A stretch of DNA of 64,000 bases. Origin: JAVKMO01 sp031539345. GTDB taxonomy: Bacteria > Bacteroidota > Bacteroidia > Chitinophagales > Chitinophagaceae. The position numbers were made by a program, and so were the translations under genes. The notes beneath the pieces are model-generated. The model worked only from the letters and a program-made list of their open reading frames with translations. It did not search any database and was not told the DNA's origin. Below are positions 45,792 to 54,971 of this stretch, in pieces. Where the stretch lies: contig JAVKMO010000028.1 of assembly GCA_031539345.1 (NCBI GenBank), positions 6,225 through 70,224 of the forward strand, in the 5' to 3' direction. Each line of letters begins with the position of its first letter. The first letter of the stretch is position 1.

Positions 45792-47105
45792 TTAAAATAT
45801 AAATCGAAGTCCTGCATTGATGCCAAGCAAATGTCCATAACCTAAACGTATTTTGTTAGGCATACTAACCCATGGAATTCCACTTACGTTTGTTCGTTTT
45901 ATATTAACAACCGATGTGGCTAGAATCTCTTCTTTAACAGGCAAAATGAAGGAATAATTCATTTCACAAAAAGCTGCAAAATGTGGTGTAATACGCCCAT
46001 TAACCCCTAAAGACATTTTACCACCAAAAATAAAAGTAGACTCAAATGTTCTATCAAAATCTTGATAGAAATTTTCAGGTTGTTGTAGATATGTTTTTTC
46101 GTCCCCTGCTGCTGGGGCAAGAATAATATTAGAGGTTGTAATACGAACTCTATCTGTATAATTCAAATAATACGCGTCTAATCCCAAAGACGCATACAAT
46201 TTAAATAAATCTTTGCCAGAAGTCAATATTTGATGGAAGTAATAAGACATATCTAAACCTATTTTTGTTAATTTGAGATTAGGTTTTATAGCTGTTGCTG
46301 AAATATAAAGTTGACTATTTGCTGTCAGAGTATCTGCAAATGATTTAATAAAAGTAGTATTATTCGTAAAATAATAACTTGCGTTAATACCAAAAGAATA
46401 TCGTTTTAATGGACTTAATAGACCAAACCCAAGAGTAATGGGAACCATAGACGATGTAACATTATTAAAATTGACGGACAAGGGCGTATCGGTCAATCTT
46501 TGAACACTCTCTAACAAATTTGAAGCATTATAAGCATAGCCGGTAGAGATGTCTATATAAGAACTCCAAGAATTGATTTTATTTGATTTTTTTTTCTTAA
46601 AAAACGAAAGCATGATGTTACGTTCGTTTGTGCGTTTAGGGTTTTTTTTATCTGTAAGTCTTTTATTGATTTCAACAAAGTCTAAAATATTCGCCGGAGT
46701 TAAAGAAAATTGATTCGTGTTTTTATTAGCGTTATCTAATTCCATATCAAGAGGACCTTGGTTTAGCAATTTTGAATTGGCAAGTGCCATATTTTTTTGA
46801 AATTGGTCTGTTCCTGCAACTCCGTTAGATGTTGGAGTTGTTTTAGCTATGGCATTATTTGTGTTATTGATAGATGATTTTATCCAACCAACAGATTGTG
46901 TTCTATTCGCATTATCTGCAGCAATTTTATTTTTATCGACTTTAGGGGCCGCGACGGTTGTTTGCTTGGGGGCTATTTGTGGCGCTGGCTTTGTCAGGGT
47001 TGTGGTTTTTCCTCCTACTGTTATTTGTGCATTAACAAGTAGAGAACAAGCAGACAATAATCCGAAAACAAAAAAAGTTGAGTAATTTTTAAATTGTTGT
47101 GTCAT
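45792..47105 (-). CDS. Outer-membrane beta-barrel protein, unknown function
   Basis: The start is taken at 47105 because MTQQFKNYSTFFVFGLLS begins a signal peptide ending in VNAQ. A spacer rich in Thr, Lys, Pro and Asn runs to about residue 140, followed by a soluble segment and from about residue 185 alternating aromatic strands, finishing NAGLRFIF with a terminal Phe, the usual barrel end. The length is 437 residues. The role is unknown; no enzyme motif is seen. Confidence 0.75.
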   Translation of the reverse strand: MTQQFKNYSTFFVFGLLSACSLLVNAQITVGGKTTTLTKPAPQIAPKQTTVAAPKVDKNKIAADNANRTQSVGWIKSSINNTNNAIAKTTPTSNGVAGTDQFQKNMALANSKLLNQGPLDMELDNANKNTNQFSLTPANILDFVEINKRLTDKKNPKRTNERNIMLSFFKKKKSNKINSWSSYIDISTGYAYNASNLLESVQRLTDTPLSVNFNNVTSSMVPITLGFGLLSPLKRYSFGINASYYFTNNTTFIKSFADTLTANSQLYISATAIKPNLKLTKIGLDMSYYFHQILTSGKDLFKLYASLGLDAYYLNYTDRVRITTSNIILAPAAGDEKTYLQQPENFYQDFDRTFESTFIFGGKMSLGVNGRITPHFAAFCEMNYSFILPVKEEILATSVVNIKRTNVSGIPWVSMPNKIRLGYGHLLGINAGLRFIF

Positions 47106-47441
47106 AGGTAAAGAACAGTAAAATTGATGTATGCAACAAATGAACGAATGATGCTTCAAGTGTGGCGAATAAAAAGATGTTCACAAATTTAATTTTTAAT
47201 GTTAATTACTGTAAGGTAAGAAAATAAAAAAAGACAATTAACACTTTCTTAAGAAACCTATTAAAAATACAGTATGCCACGACAAATCTCAACTTGTTAT
47301 TTAAAATATTCGGTGCAACGTAATCCCCCTGCACAGCAAAAATTTTAGTTTATGAAGAGGAGGTCCTAATGTCTATCAAAAAGGTAAAATGTTGAATAAG
47401 ATAGTTAAGAATTACACTTGTCATTACTCTTTTAGGGTGTT
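47106..47441. other. Intergenic region upstream of the 437-aa outer-membrane protein
   Basis: 336 bases, AT-rich. It holds a -7-like element for the gene on its left (47184-47191), a GTGCA...TGCAC inverted repeat (47313-47334), and an AGGAGG (47358-47363) before an eight-codon frame that is not considered a gene. Nothing else stands out. Confidence 0.4.
47184..47191 (-). promoter_or_regulatory. -7 promoter element candidate (TAAATTTG on the minus strand)
   Basis: Exact TAnnTTTG match, about 79 bases upstream of the start at 47105. No -33 TTTG is seen at the usual distance. Pattern evidence only. Confidence 0.25.
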
Positions 47442-50400
47442 TTAAAATGTATACCTCACGCCTATTTGCATTTGCCAACGCGATGCGAATTGGTCTATAA
47501 TGTATGGTACATTAGGAGTTTGAAAAACAAATTGTGGCGTAGCACCATTTGTTGCGTTGTTTGTTAAACCAATGCTCGATACGGAATTAAAAGTATTAGG
47601 CACAAAATACACTTTACCCCATTCTGTGTTTAATAAATTTGTAACGTTCATAATATCTAAAGACAACTGCAATGTATGTGTATTGATAACTACTACATCG
47701 TGCAATATTTTAAAATCAGCGTTAATGTTCCAAGGTGTACGTCCAGTATTTCTTTCTGTAAAATTGCCCTTACGGGACGATAAATATTCATCACCATTTA
47801 CAAAGTTTACAAATCGTTGAGCATCGTCTGTCGTTTTGAAATATGGCGTTGCGCTGGCTACATCTTTAAAAATATAAGCTAATCCAATGTTTTGTCCGGT
47901 ATTGTTTAAAGTGCTGCCTATAAACCCCCAAGTAAATGGAGAGCCAGATTGCATGGTTAAAACTGTTTGTAATGTTGTAGCATGGTTATTATTCCATTTA
48001 TGCCTATAGCCTATGGTTGTAACTATGCGATGTCTAATATCAAAATTAGAATAACCTAATTGAGAGTTATTGGGAGATAACGAAGGGTTTAATTGCCAGT
48101 TCGATTCCATGGAATTTCTAATCCCATTGCTAATATCAAAAGATTCGCCGTAGCTATAAGAGGCAGAAAAATTTAAACCAAATGGGTATGTTTTTGCAAG
48201 TTGAGTGATGATGTTATAGCGATAGCCTTGGTCGGTATTAGAAAGTAAATACGCATTTGAAAGCTGACTATTAATTTTTGTATTATCATAAATAGGCATT
48301 TCTTTTTTTTCGTCGTATGCAAAATATTTTACATTCTCGGGCATATTGATTTGTTGAAATTTGATGTCATAAATAACTTTTGTAAACACGCCTTCAAGGT
48401 TAAATTTATAGCCAAAAACATTGTATTCTATATTCAAATTACTTCGCCATACTTGCGGTATTTGAAAATTATTGTCTATTAAATCGACCTGTCTATTATT
48501 CACTACGCCATTTTTTTTTGCGGCATCTTGCGGATTAAGAAAGGGGTCGCCTTTCGTCGGGTCTAAAGATTTTTTATCGTAAGAGCCGTAATTTTTACCG
48601 TCGTTGTAATACGCATATCCTAACCATGCAAAAGGAATACGACCAGTAAAAATGCCAGTTCCTCCTTTTATGATAACTTCTTTCGTGCCTAACACGTCAT
48701 ACACAAAACCAAAGCGAGGAGAAAAAACAACTTGTCCAAAAAAATCATTTTTAATTTGACTCATCGTTGTATTGGTATAGGTAGTTCCTGCCTTAGTATC
48801 GATGGAGGTGTTTTTTAACGAGTCGTACAATATTGGCATTGTAGGTAGTTGGGGTAAATCTAAACGCAAGCCTAAAGTAAGCCTTAATTTGGTACTAATT
48901 ACAAATTCATCTTGTCCATATACGCTCAATAAATTCACATTAAACTTTGATAATGGGTTATTAAAAATGTCTTGTCGAGTAGCCCCAGAAAAACTGTATG
49001 AACCTCTATCACGAGACGCTTTTCCTGCATAAAAATCAGCAATGCTACTATAGGCAACACGACCATTTAAGGCACTCACAAAACCATACGTAATCCTGTA
49101 TAATTCATTATGTGTGCCAAGAGTTAAATTATGTTTTCCAACAGAATAATTCAAATTATCTGTAATTTCTATGGTATTTTGTTGAAGATTAAAAACGGTG
49201 GCTTCTCTGTCATTGCCCAAAAAAATAGTTCCTCCGTTATATCCAATCTCTACTTGTGGTCGATTGATATCACCGCTTAGCGGCGTTCTATAATCACTAA
49301 TAGAACTATATCCTAATATCAACGAATTAGAAAGGCGATTATGGAATCTACTTTTCAATTCTGCCACGGTAGAAACTTGAGTGTTGTTTTGTTTAAAATC
49401 TATACTAGAAAATCTGAAATTGGCGACATCTCTTTCTAAATTGGTTGCTTCGCCAATAGTCGTGTTATTACGAATTAAAAATTGATGTTTATCTGAAAGA
49501 TGAAAATCTACACGGTTAAAGAATTTAATGCTCTTAGAATAAATATTGTAATTAGTAGCCCCGCCAATATCAAAGCCATATTTATTACTGACAAATTTTT
49601 GCAAATTATTTGCACTGTCTTGCGAAATAAGCGAACCTACGCTACGTGCACCATAAAAAAGTGGGTCTTGTCTATATGTAATTTCTTCGTTACCAAAAAA
49701 GAAAACTTTATCTTTTAGAATAGGTACACCAATTCGTAACCCTGTTTGAAATTCAGAAAAGTCGCTTGGCATAGTGGCTTTGTCGCCAGCATTATTTGGT
49801 CCCGTTATAATCGAATTGCGTCCATAGAAATATACAGACCCTTTTACATCGTTCGTTCCTCGTCGTGTAACAGCGTTAATACTGCCACCTAAAAAATTTC
49901 CTATTTTAACATCATACGGAGCGGTATATACTTGCATGTCCTGAATGGCATCTAAAGAAATAGAATTTGTTCTAGTGCTACTGCCAGGCATTCCAGAAGT
50001 GCCTGATTGACCTCCCAATGAAGGACTAAAACCAATCGCATCATTATTGATTGCACCATCAACCGTAACATTATTATACCTAAAATTACTGCCTCCAAAA
50101 GATCCGTTTGTACTATTGGGTACTAATCTTGTAATATCTTGAATGCTACGGCTAATCGTTGGCAAGGACTTAATTTTATTTTCATCCATTATTGCAGCTA
50201 CAGCGATGTTTCTTTTTTTACCTACAAGATTAACATTGACTAACTCTTCGTTGGCGGAACTTAATTGAATATTAAAATCATTAACACCGAGCCGTAACAA
50301 CATTTCTTCTTTCACAAAGGGCTTATAGTCTTGATTTGTAAATTCTATATTATACATAAGACCAGGATTTATACCATACACAGAATAAATGCCTTGTTCG

Positions 50401-50585
50401 TTGGATGTTGTAGTATATTTTTCACCAGTTGCTATAGAACCAATAACCACAGCAACATGTTTAACTTTTTCACCTTTTGTGTTTGTAATCGTTCCGGATA
50501 AACTGGCACTCGTCATTTGAGCGTATGTCAATGCCGGTATAAAAACAAACAACAACCAGCCCAAAGATCTCTTTTTGATTCTCAT
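47442..50585 (-). CDS. Oar-like TonB-dependent receptor with carboxypeptidase-like N-terminal domain
   Basis: Start chosen at 50585 since MRIKKRSLGWLLFVFIPA begins a good signal peptide (cleavage after LTYAQ); an ATG at 50627 would add 14 residues. Order: carboxypeptidase regulatory-like sandwich (SGTITNTKGEKVKHVAVVI), plug (GNFLGGSINAVTRRGTNDVKG), then a very long barrel. Total 1047 residues, typical of the Oar group. The C-terminus ends MQIGVRYTF with a terminal Phe. Oar proteins occur in many Bacteroidota and Myxococcota; some move proteins across the outer membrane in a TonB-dependent way. The cargo here is unknown. Confidence 0.9.
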   Translation of the reverse strand: MRIKKRSLGWLLFVFIPALTYAQMTSASLSGTITNTKGEKVKHVAVVIGSIATGEKYTTTSNEQGIYSVYGINPGLMYNIEFTNQDYKPFVKEEMLLRLGVNDFNIQLSSANEELVNVNLVGKKRNIAVAAIMDENKIKSLPTISRSIQDITRLVPNSTNGSFGGSNFRYNNVTVDGAINNDAIGFSPSLGGQSGTSGMPGSSTRTNSISLDAIQDMQVYTAPYDVKIGNFLGGSINAVTRRGTNDVKGSVYFYGRNSIITGPNNAGDKATMPSDFSEFQTGLRIGVPILKDKVFFFGNEEITYRQDPLFYGARSVGSLISQDSANNLQKFVSNKYGFDIGGATNYNIYSKSIKFFNRVDFHLSDKHQFLIRNNTTIGEATNLERDVANFRFSSIDFKQNNTQVSTVAELKSRFHNRLSNSLILGYSSISDYRTPLSGDINRPQVEIGYNGGTIFLGNDREATVFNLQQNTIEITDNLNYSVGKHNLTLGTHNELYRITYGFVSALNGRVAYSSIADFYAGKASRDRGSYSFSGATRQDIFNNPLSKFNVNLLSVYGQDEFVISTKLRLTLGLRLDLPQLPTMPILYDSLKNTSIDTKAGTTYTNTTMSQIKNDFFGQVVFSPRFGFVYDVLGTKEVIIKGGTGIFTGRIPFAWLGYAYYNDGKNYGSYDKKSLDPTKGDPFLNPQDAAKKNGVVNNRQVDLIDNNFQIPQVWRSNLNIEYNVFGYKFNLEGVFTKVIYDIKFQQINMPENVKYFAYDEKKEMPIYDNTKINSQLSNAYLLSNTDQGYRYNIITQLAKTYPFGLNFSASYSYGESFDISNGIRNSMESNWQLNPSLSPNNSQLGYSNFDIRHRIVTTIGYRHKWNNNHATTLQTVLTMQSGSPFTWGFIGSTLNNTGQNIGLAYIFKDVASATPYFKTTDDAQRFVNFVNGDEYLSSRKGNFTERNTGRTPWNINADFKILHDVVVINTHTLQLSLDIMNVTNLLNTEWGKVYFVPNTFNSVSSIGLTNNATNGATPQFVFQTPNVPYIIDQFASRWQMQIGVRYTF

Positions 50586-50883
50586 TTTATTGAAAATAAA
50601 TGCTAATTGAAAAATGTTTTTTGTCATAATAGAGAGATAGAAATTCAAAAACACATACAAAGTTTTTGGGAGTAAAAAGCAATCCTGCAGAAAAGTAGAT
50701 TTGAATGAGTTAACAATCAATTCATAATAAATTGGCAATGATTTTTTAATGATTTTGGGCATGGATTGCATTTGCACGTTTGGGCTATTTAATAAATTAA
50801 GAATGCCGCAAACGTATTCGTGGTATGTTACCTCAATGTTACGCTCTTGTTATGGTTTTGTTATGTTTTTAGATTCGCCTTAA

Positions 50884-52890
50884 TCAGGCTTTGTTTTGCA
50901 TCGCTTTCATTTTGTCGCGTAAGCGTGCAGCTTCAACAAAATCTAAATTTTTTGCTGCCTTTTCCATCGATTTTTTAATCTGTTGTATGCTTTGTTCTAA
51001 GTCTTTTTTACTTTCATAAACAACGTCTTCTTCAGCCACCATACTACTTTCCATTTCAACTTGTTGCACATTTTGTTTTGTACTAAGCATGTGCGTTTGA
51101 CCCATAATTTCTGCTACAGATTTCAAGATTGTTTTAGGCGTAATATGATTGTCTGCATTATGTTTTAATTGTTTAAGCCGACGACGCATCGTTTCGTCAA
51201 TTGTGTTTTGCATACTCTGCGTAATTTTATCTGCATAAAAAATAACCTTTCCATTTACATTTCTCGCTGCTCTTCCTGCTGTTTGTGTCAATGATTTTTC
51301 ATTCCGTAAAAAACCTTCTTTATCCGCATCTAAAATGGCAACAAGCGACACTTCTGGCAAATCCAACCCTTCACGTAATAAATTGACACCAATCAATACG
51401 TGAATTTTTCCAAGCCTCAAATTTCTCAAAATTTCTACACGGTCTAAAGTCTCTACATCGCTATGAATATACATGCATTTAATATTGAGTTTTTTAAAAT
51501 ACGCATCTAATGATTCAGACATTTTTTTTGTTAAAGTGGTTACAAGCACGCGTTCATTTTTTGCAATGCGTTGTTTTATTTCTTCTAACAAATCATCAAC
51601 TTGATTCAGGCTTGGTTTGACAATAATTTCAGGATCTAATAAACCTGTTGGTCGTACAACCTGTTCTACAATTGCACCTTGCGTTTGTATCAATTCATAT
51701 TCACCCGGCGTTGCACTGACATAAATGGTTTGGTGCAATAAACTTTCTACTTCAAAAAAATTTAATGGGCGATTATCCAAAGCAGAAGGCAAGCGAAAAC
51801 CATATTCTACTAAATTTAATTTTCTACTCCTATCTCCACCATACATACCCCGTATTTGTGGAACTGTTTGATGACTTTCGTCGATAACGCACAAAAAATC
51901 TTCAGGAAAATAATCCATCAAACAAAAGGGTCTTGTGCCTTTTTCTCGCCTGTCAAAAAAACGAGAATAGTTTTCTATGCCACTACAATAGCCCAATTCA
52001 CGAATCATTTCAATGTCATATTCTACACGTTCTTTAATACGTTTTGCTTCATCATAACGTTGAATTTTTTCAAAATAAATAATCTGCTCTTTTAACTCAT
52101 CTTGAATATTGTAAATAATTTCTTGTAAATGCTCTTTGCCTGCGACATACAAATTTGCAGGATAAATAGAGGCTTCTTCAAACGTAATCATACGTTTATT
52201 CGTTTGTAATTCTATGCTACAAATTTCTTCAATTTCATCACCAAAAAAAGACACTCGATAACCATATTCTAAATAAGGCAAATGAATATCTACGGTATCT
52301 CCATTGACACGAAATTGCCCACGAGACAAATCTGTTACGCTACGTGTATAAAGCGATTCCACCAAACGCAATAAAAATTTTTGTCGTGAAATAATTTGCC
52401 CACGATGAATACGAATAATGCTTTTATGATATTCAACAGGATTTCCAGCACCATAAATAGCACTTACGCTGGCAACAATCAAAATGTCCTTACGCCCAGA
52501 CAATAATTTTGTAATGGCACTTAAACGCAGTCTGTCCAAATCTTCGTTAATCGCCAAATCTTTTTCGATGTATGTATTTGACCCTGGCAAGTAGGCTTCA
52601 GGTTGATAATAATCATAATAAGACACGTAACATTCAACAGCATTGTCAGGAAAAAAATGTTTAAACTCCCCATACAATTGTGCCACCAAAGTTTTATTGT
52701 GCGTAAGTACTAAAGTTGGACGTTGCAAATTTTGAACCGTATTGGCAATCGTAAAAGTTTTTCCCGACCCCGTAACTCCTAATAAAACTTGATGCTTTTC
52801 TCCTGCCTCACAATTGTCTGTCAATTGCTGTATTGCAAGTGCTTGATCACCCGCAGGCTGATAAGAAGAATGGAGTTGAAAGGATTTCAT
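50884..52890 (-). CDS. uvrB: Excinuclease ABC subunit B (UvrB)
   Basis: DNA helicase-like subunit of nucleotide excision repair that verifies damage and recruits UvrC. Walker A is GVTGSGKT (residues 38-45), the damage-probing beta-hairpin is SYYDYYQPEAYLPG, the DEAD-like motif is VIDESHQTVPQ, and motif VI lies near TAGRAARN. The C-terminal UVR motif (NLDFVEAARLRDKMKA) binds UvrC. The length of 668 is full. The gene ends the reading 1 base before the coaB stop, so coaC - coaB - uvrB may be one transcript. Confidence 0.97.
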   Translation of the reverse strand: MKSFQLHSSYQPAGDQALAIQQLTDNCEAGEKHQVLLGVTGSGKTFTIANTVQNLQRPTLVLTHNKTLVAQLYGEFKHFFPDNAVECYVSYYDYYQPEAYLPGSNTYIEKDLAINEDLDRLRLSAITKLLSGRKDILIVASVSAIYGAGNPVEYHKSIIRIHRGQIISRQKFLLRLVESLYTRSVTDLSRGQFRVNGDTVDIHLPYLEYGYRVSFFGDEIEEICSIELQTNKRMITFEEASIYPANLYVAGKEHLQEIIYNIQDELKEQIIYFEKIQRYDEAKRIKERVEYDIEMIRELGYCSGIENYSRFFDRREKGTRPFCLMDYFPEDFLCVIDESHQTVPQIRGMYGGDRSRKLNLVEYGFRLPSALDNRPLNFFEVESLLHQTIYVSATPGEYELIQTQGAIVEQVVRPTGLLDPEIIVKPSLNQVDDLLEEIKQRIAKNERVLVTTLTKKMSESLDAYFKKLNIKCMYIHSDVETLDRVEILRNLRLGKIHVLIGVNLLREGLDLPEVSLVAILDADKEGFLRNEKSLTQTAGRAARNVNGKVIFYADKITQSMQNTIDETMRRRLKQLKHNADNHITPKTILKSVAEIMGQTHMLSTKQNVQQVEMESSMVAEEDVVYESKKDLEQSIQQIKKSMEKAAKNLDFVEAARLRDKMKAMQNKA

Positions 52891-52891
52891 T

Positions 52892-53566
52892 TTAAATTTT
52901 GCAATGATTATTTATTTCTTGTAAAATATACTTCGCTAAAACCGTTTTAGGATATTGATAGAAAATGGGTGATGGGTTATTTTTCGTAAAAATTTGAATG
53001 CGATTATCATCTGAACCAAACACTTGATTGCCCTCATTCAACACATTTAGCACAAGCATATCGCAATTTTTTGCTTGCATTTTTGCTTGTGCATGGGCAA
53101 TTGCATTTTCTGTTTCTAAAGCAAAGCCAACTAAATATTGATGTGGTCGTTTCTGTTTACCTAAACCAGCAATAATATCTGGATTTTTTTTTAGGGTTAA
53201 TGTCAATACGTCATCGCTTTTTTTTATTTTCTGCGATGCAATTTCTGCGGGAGAAAAATCTGCAATTGCCGCTGCCATAATACAAATATCAGCATCTTTA
53301 AAATGCAAAGGACATAATTCACTCATGGCTTTGGCACTCAGTGCATCAATCACTTCAATGTCAGAATCAATTTGTATACTTTTATCAGTATGTCCTTTTA
53401 ATAGCAACACTTTTGCCCCCAAAGTATGTGCCGCATTCGCAAGTGCAATGCCCATTTTTCCAGAGGAATAATTTCCAATAAAACGGACTGGGTCTATATT
53501 TTCATACGTTGCCCCAGCAGTAATCAATATTTTTTTTTGCACAAAAAATTGTTCCAAAGGAGACAT
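52892..53566 (-). CDS. coaB: Phosphopantothenate--cysteine ligase (CoaB half of CoaBC)
   Basis: Condenses phosphopantothenate and cysteine for coenzyme A synthesis. ITAGATYENIDPVRFIGNYS with SSGKMG is the CoaB signature, followed by DADICIMAAAIADFSP and KKNPDIIAGLG, and the lysine-bearing loop is in place. The 224 residues are just the CoaB half; most bacteria fuse CoaC and CoaB in one 400-residue chain. The ATG directly follows the TAA of coaC in the same frame, so the pair looks like one chain cut by a stop codon. Confidence 0.92.
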   Translation of the reverse strand: MSPLEQFFVQKKILITAGATYENIDPVRFIGNYSSGKMGIALANAAHTLGAKVLLLKGHTDKSIQIDSDIEVIDALSAKAMSELCPLHFKDADICIMAAAIADFSPAEIASQKIKKSDDVLTLTLKKNPDIIAGLGKQKRPHQYLVGFALETENAIAHAQAKMQAKNCDMLVLNVLNEGNQVFGSDDNRIQIFTKNNPSPIFYQYPKTVLAKYILQEINNHCKI

Positions 53567-54094
53567 TTATTGTTGTAAATAATCGACGATAAAATCAGGT
53601 TCTTGCATTCGTCCTTTGCCGGTTATACCACTCGCTAAAGCACCATAAGCAACTTCCAAAACTTCTACGCCATGAGTTTTTAGCGTAGCAATATTTTTTT
53701 GTGTTGTAGCGTGTGCAAACATTTCAGCATCCATTGCCGGTGCAACAACAATGCGGCATTGTGCAGATAAATAAGTAGCAAGCAACAAATTATCACACAA
53801 ACCATGTGCCATTTTTGCCAATGTGTTGCACGTTGCTGGCGCAATAAGCATCAAGTCTGCCCAACGTCCTAAAGCCACGTGATTGCTCCATTCGCCCTCT
53901 TTTTTCATTTCGCTTTGTACAGCTGTCGCAGAAAATGTACTTAACACCAAGGGCGACACAAACTGTTCTGCCGCAGGCGTAATAACAACTTTTACACTTG
54001 CACCTTGCTGTGTCAATAGGCGTAATAATGAAATTGACTTATACGCAGCAATACTTCCTGTAATTCCTAAAATTATTTTCTTGTCTTTGAGCAT
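53567..54094 (-). CDS. coaC: Phosphopantothenoylcysteine decarboxylase (CoaC half of CoaBC)
   Basis: Flavin-dependent decarboxylase. The start is the ATG at 54094 (MLKDKKIILGITGSIAAYKS); codons upstream are not conserved. SxxxxxNHVALGRWADLMLI, APATCNTLAKMAHG and APAMDAEMF form the FMN and substrate site. In the segment LASGITGKGRM the residue that is Cys in the E. coli enzyme is Ser; I believe this occurs in other Bacteroidota, but have not checked it. 175 residues. It ends in TAA immediately before the ATG of coaB, in frame. Confidence 0.9.
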   Translation of the reverse strand: MLKDKKIILGITGSIAAYKSISLLRLLTQQGASVKVVITPAAEQFVSPLVLSTFSATAVQSEMKKEGEWSNHVALGRWADLMLIAPATCNTLAKMAHGLCDNLLLATYLSAQCRIVVAPAMDAEMFAHATTQKNIATLKTHGVEVLEVAYGALASGITGKGRMQEPDFIVDYLQQ

Positions 54095-54215
54095 AATGGG
54101 TGTTAAAAAATAAATTTGTCGCAAACGTATTAAAAACTTTTTCGTAAACAGCCAAATTATATCTTCTTGTTTTTTGACTTTAATTTTTGTAACCCCTTGC
54201 AAGTATATTGATTGA

Positions 54216-54944
54216 ATGAAAGCCATACTAAAAAAAGAAATCAAACAGTTTTTCAACTCTTTAACAGGCCTTGTTGCCATTGTTATTTTTCTATTATTAA
54301 ATGGATTGTTGCTATTTTTTTTTCCCACAACAAATTTATTAGACTATGGCTTTGTTTCTTTAGAATATTTTTTTGACATTACTCCGTTCACATTGATTTT
54401 TTTAATCGCAGCAATTACCATGCGCTTGTTTGCCGATGAATTAAAAGACGGCACTTTTGAATTATTAGCAACACGACCTTTAAGCAGTAATGACATTATT
54501 CAAGGAAAACTGTTTGCAAGTTTGCTCATTGTTGTATTGTCTTTATTACCAACGGTCATTTATGCCATTTCATTATCTCAACTTGCAGCGTCAGAAATTG
54601 GTTTTGATATTGGTGCTTTAACGATGTCTTATGTTGGGTTATTATTATTGGCTACACTTTATATCAGCATTGGATTGTGGTGTAGCAGTTGGACACAAAA
54701 CAGCATTGTTGCTTTTTTATGTAGTACAGCATGTATGTACGTTTTGTATGATGGATTTGAACAACTCGTTACTTTAAATTTATTTGACGGCGACATGCAA
54801 TTTATTTTAGAAAATTTTGGCATTGCTTATCATTTCAGAAATATTTCAAAAGGATTTGTTGCCTTGCAAGACCTTATCTATTTTATATCCTGTACGTTCT
54901 TTTTTATTTTTTTAACAAAAAAGAAATTACGCCTCAACAAATAA
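54216..54944 (+). CDS. gldF: Gliding motility ABC transporter permease GldF
   Basis: 242 residues with six hydrophobic spans and the ABC-2-type motif LFADELKDGTFELLATRPLS. GldF with GldG and GldA forms an ABC transporter needed for gliding in some Bacteroidota; the substrate is unknown. GldG follows after 27 bases. No gldA ATPase gene is adjacent; in F. johnsoniae it is also unlinked. The start is 121 bases from the divergent coaC start. Confidence 0.9.
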   Translation: MKAILKKEIKQFFNSLTGLVAIVIFLLLNGLLLFFFPTTNLLDYGFVSLEYFFDITPFTLIFLIAAITMRLFADELKDGTFELLATRPLSSNDIIQGKLFASLLIVVLSLLPTVIYAISLSQLAASEIGFDIGALTMSYVGLLLLATLYISIGLWCSSWTQNSIVAFLCSTACMYVLYDGFEQLVTLNLFDGDMQFILENFGIAYHFRNISKGFVALQDLIYFISCTFFFIFLTKKKLRLNK

Positions 54945-54971
54945 CTACTGACTATTTATTTTATACAGTTG

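Noticed and set aside
47369..47395. Eight-codon frame after a perfect AGGAGG
   Set aside because: Too short to support; not followed by a regulated gene on that strand.
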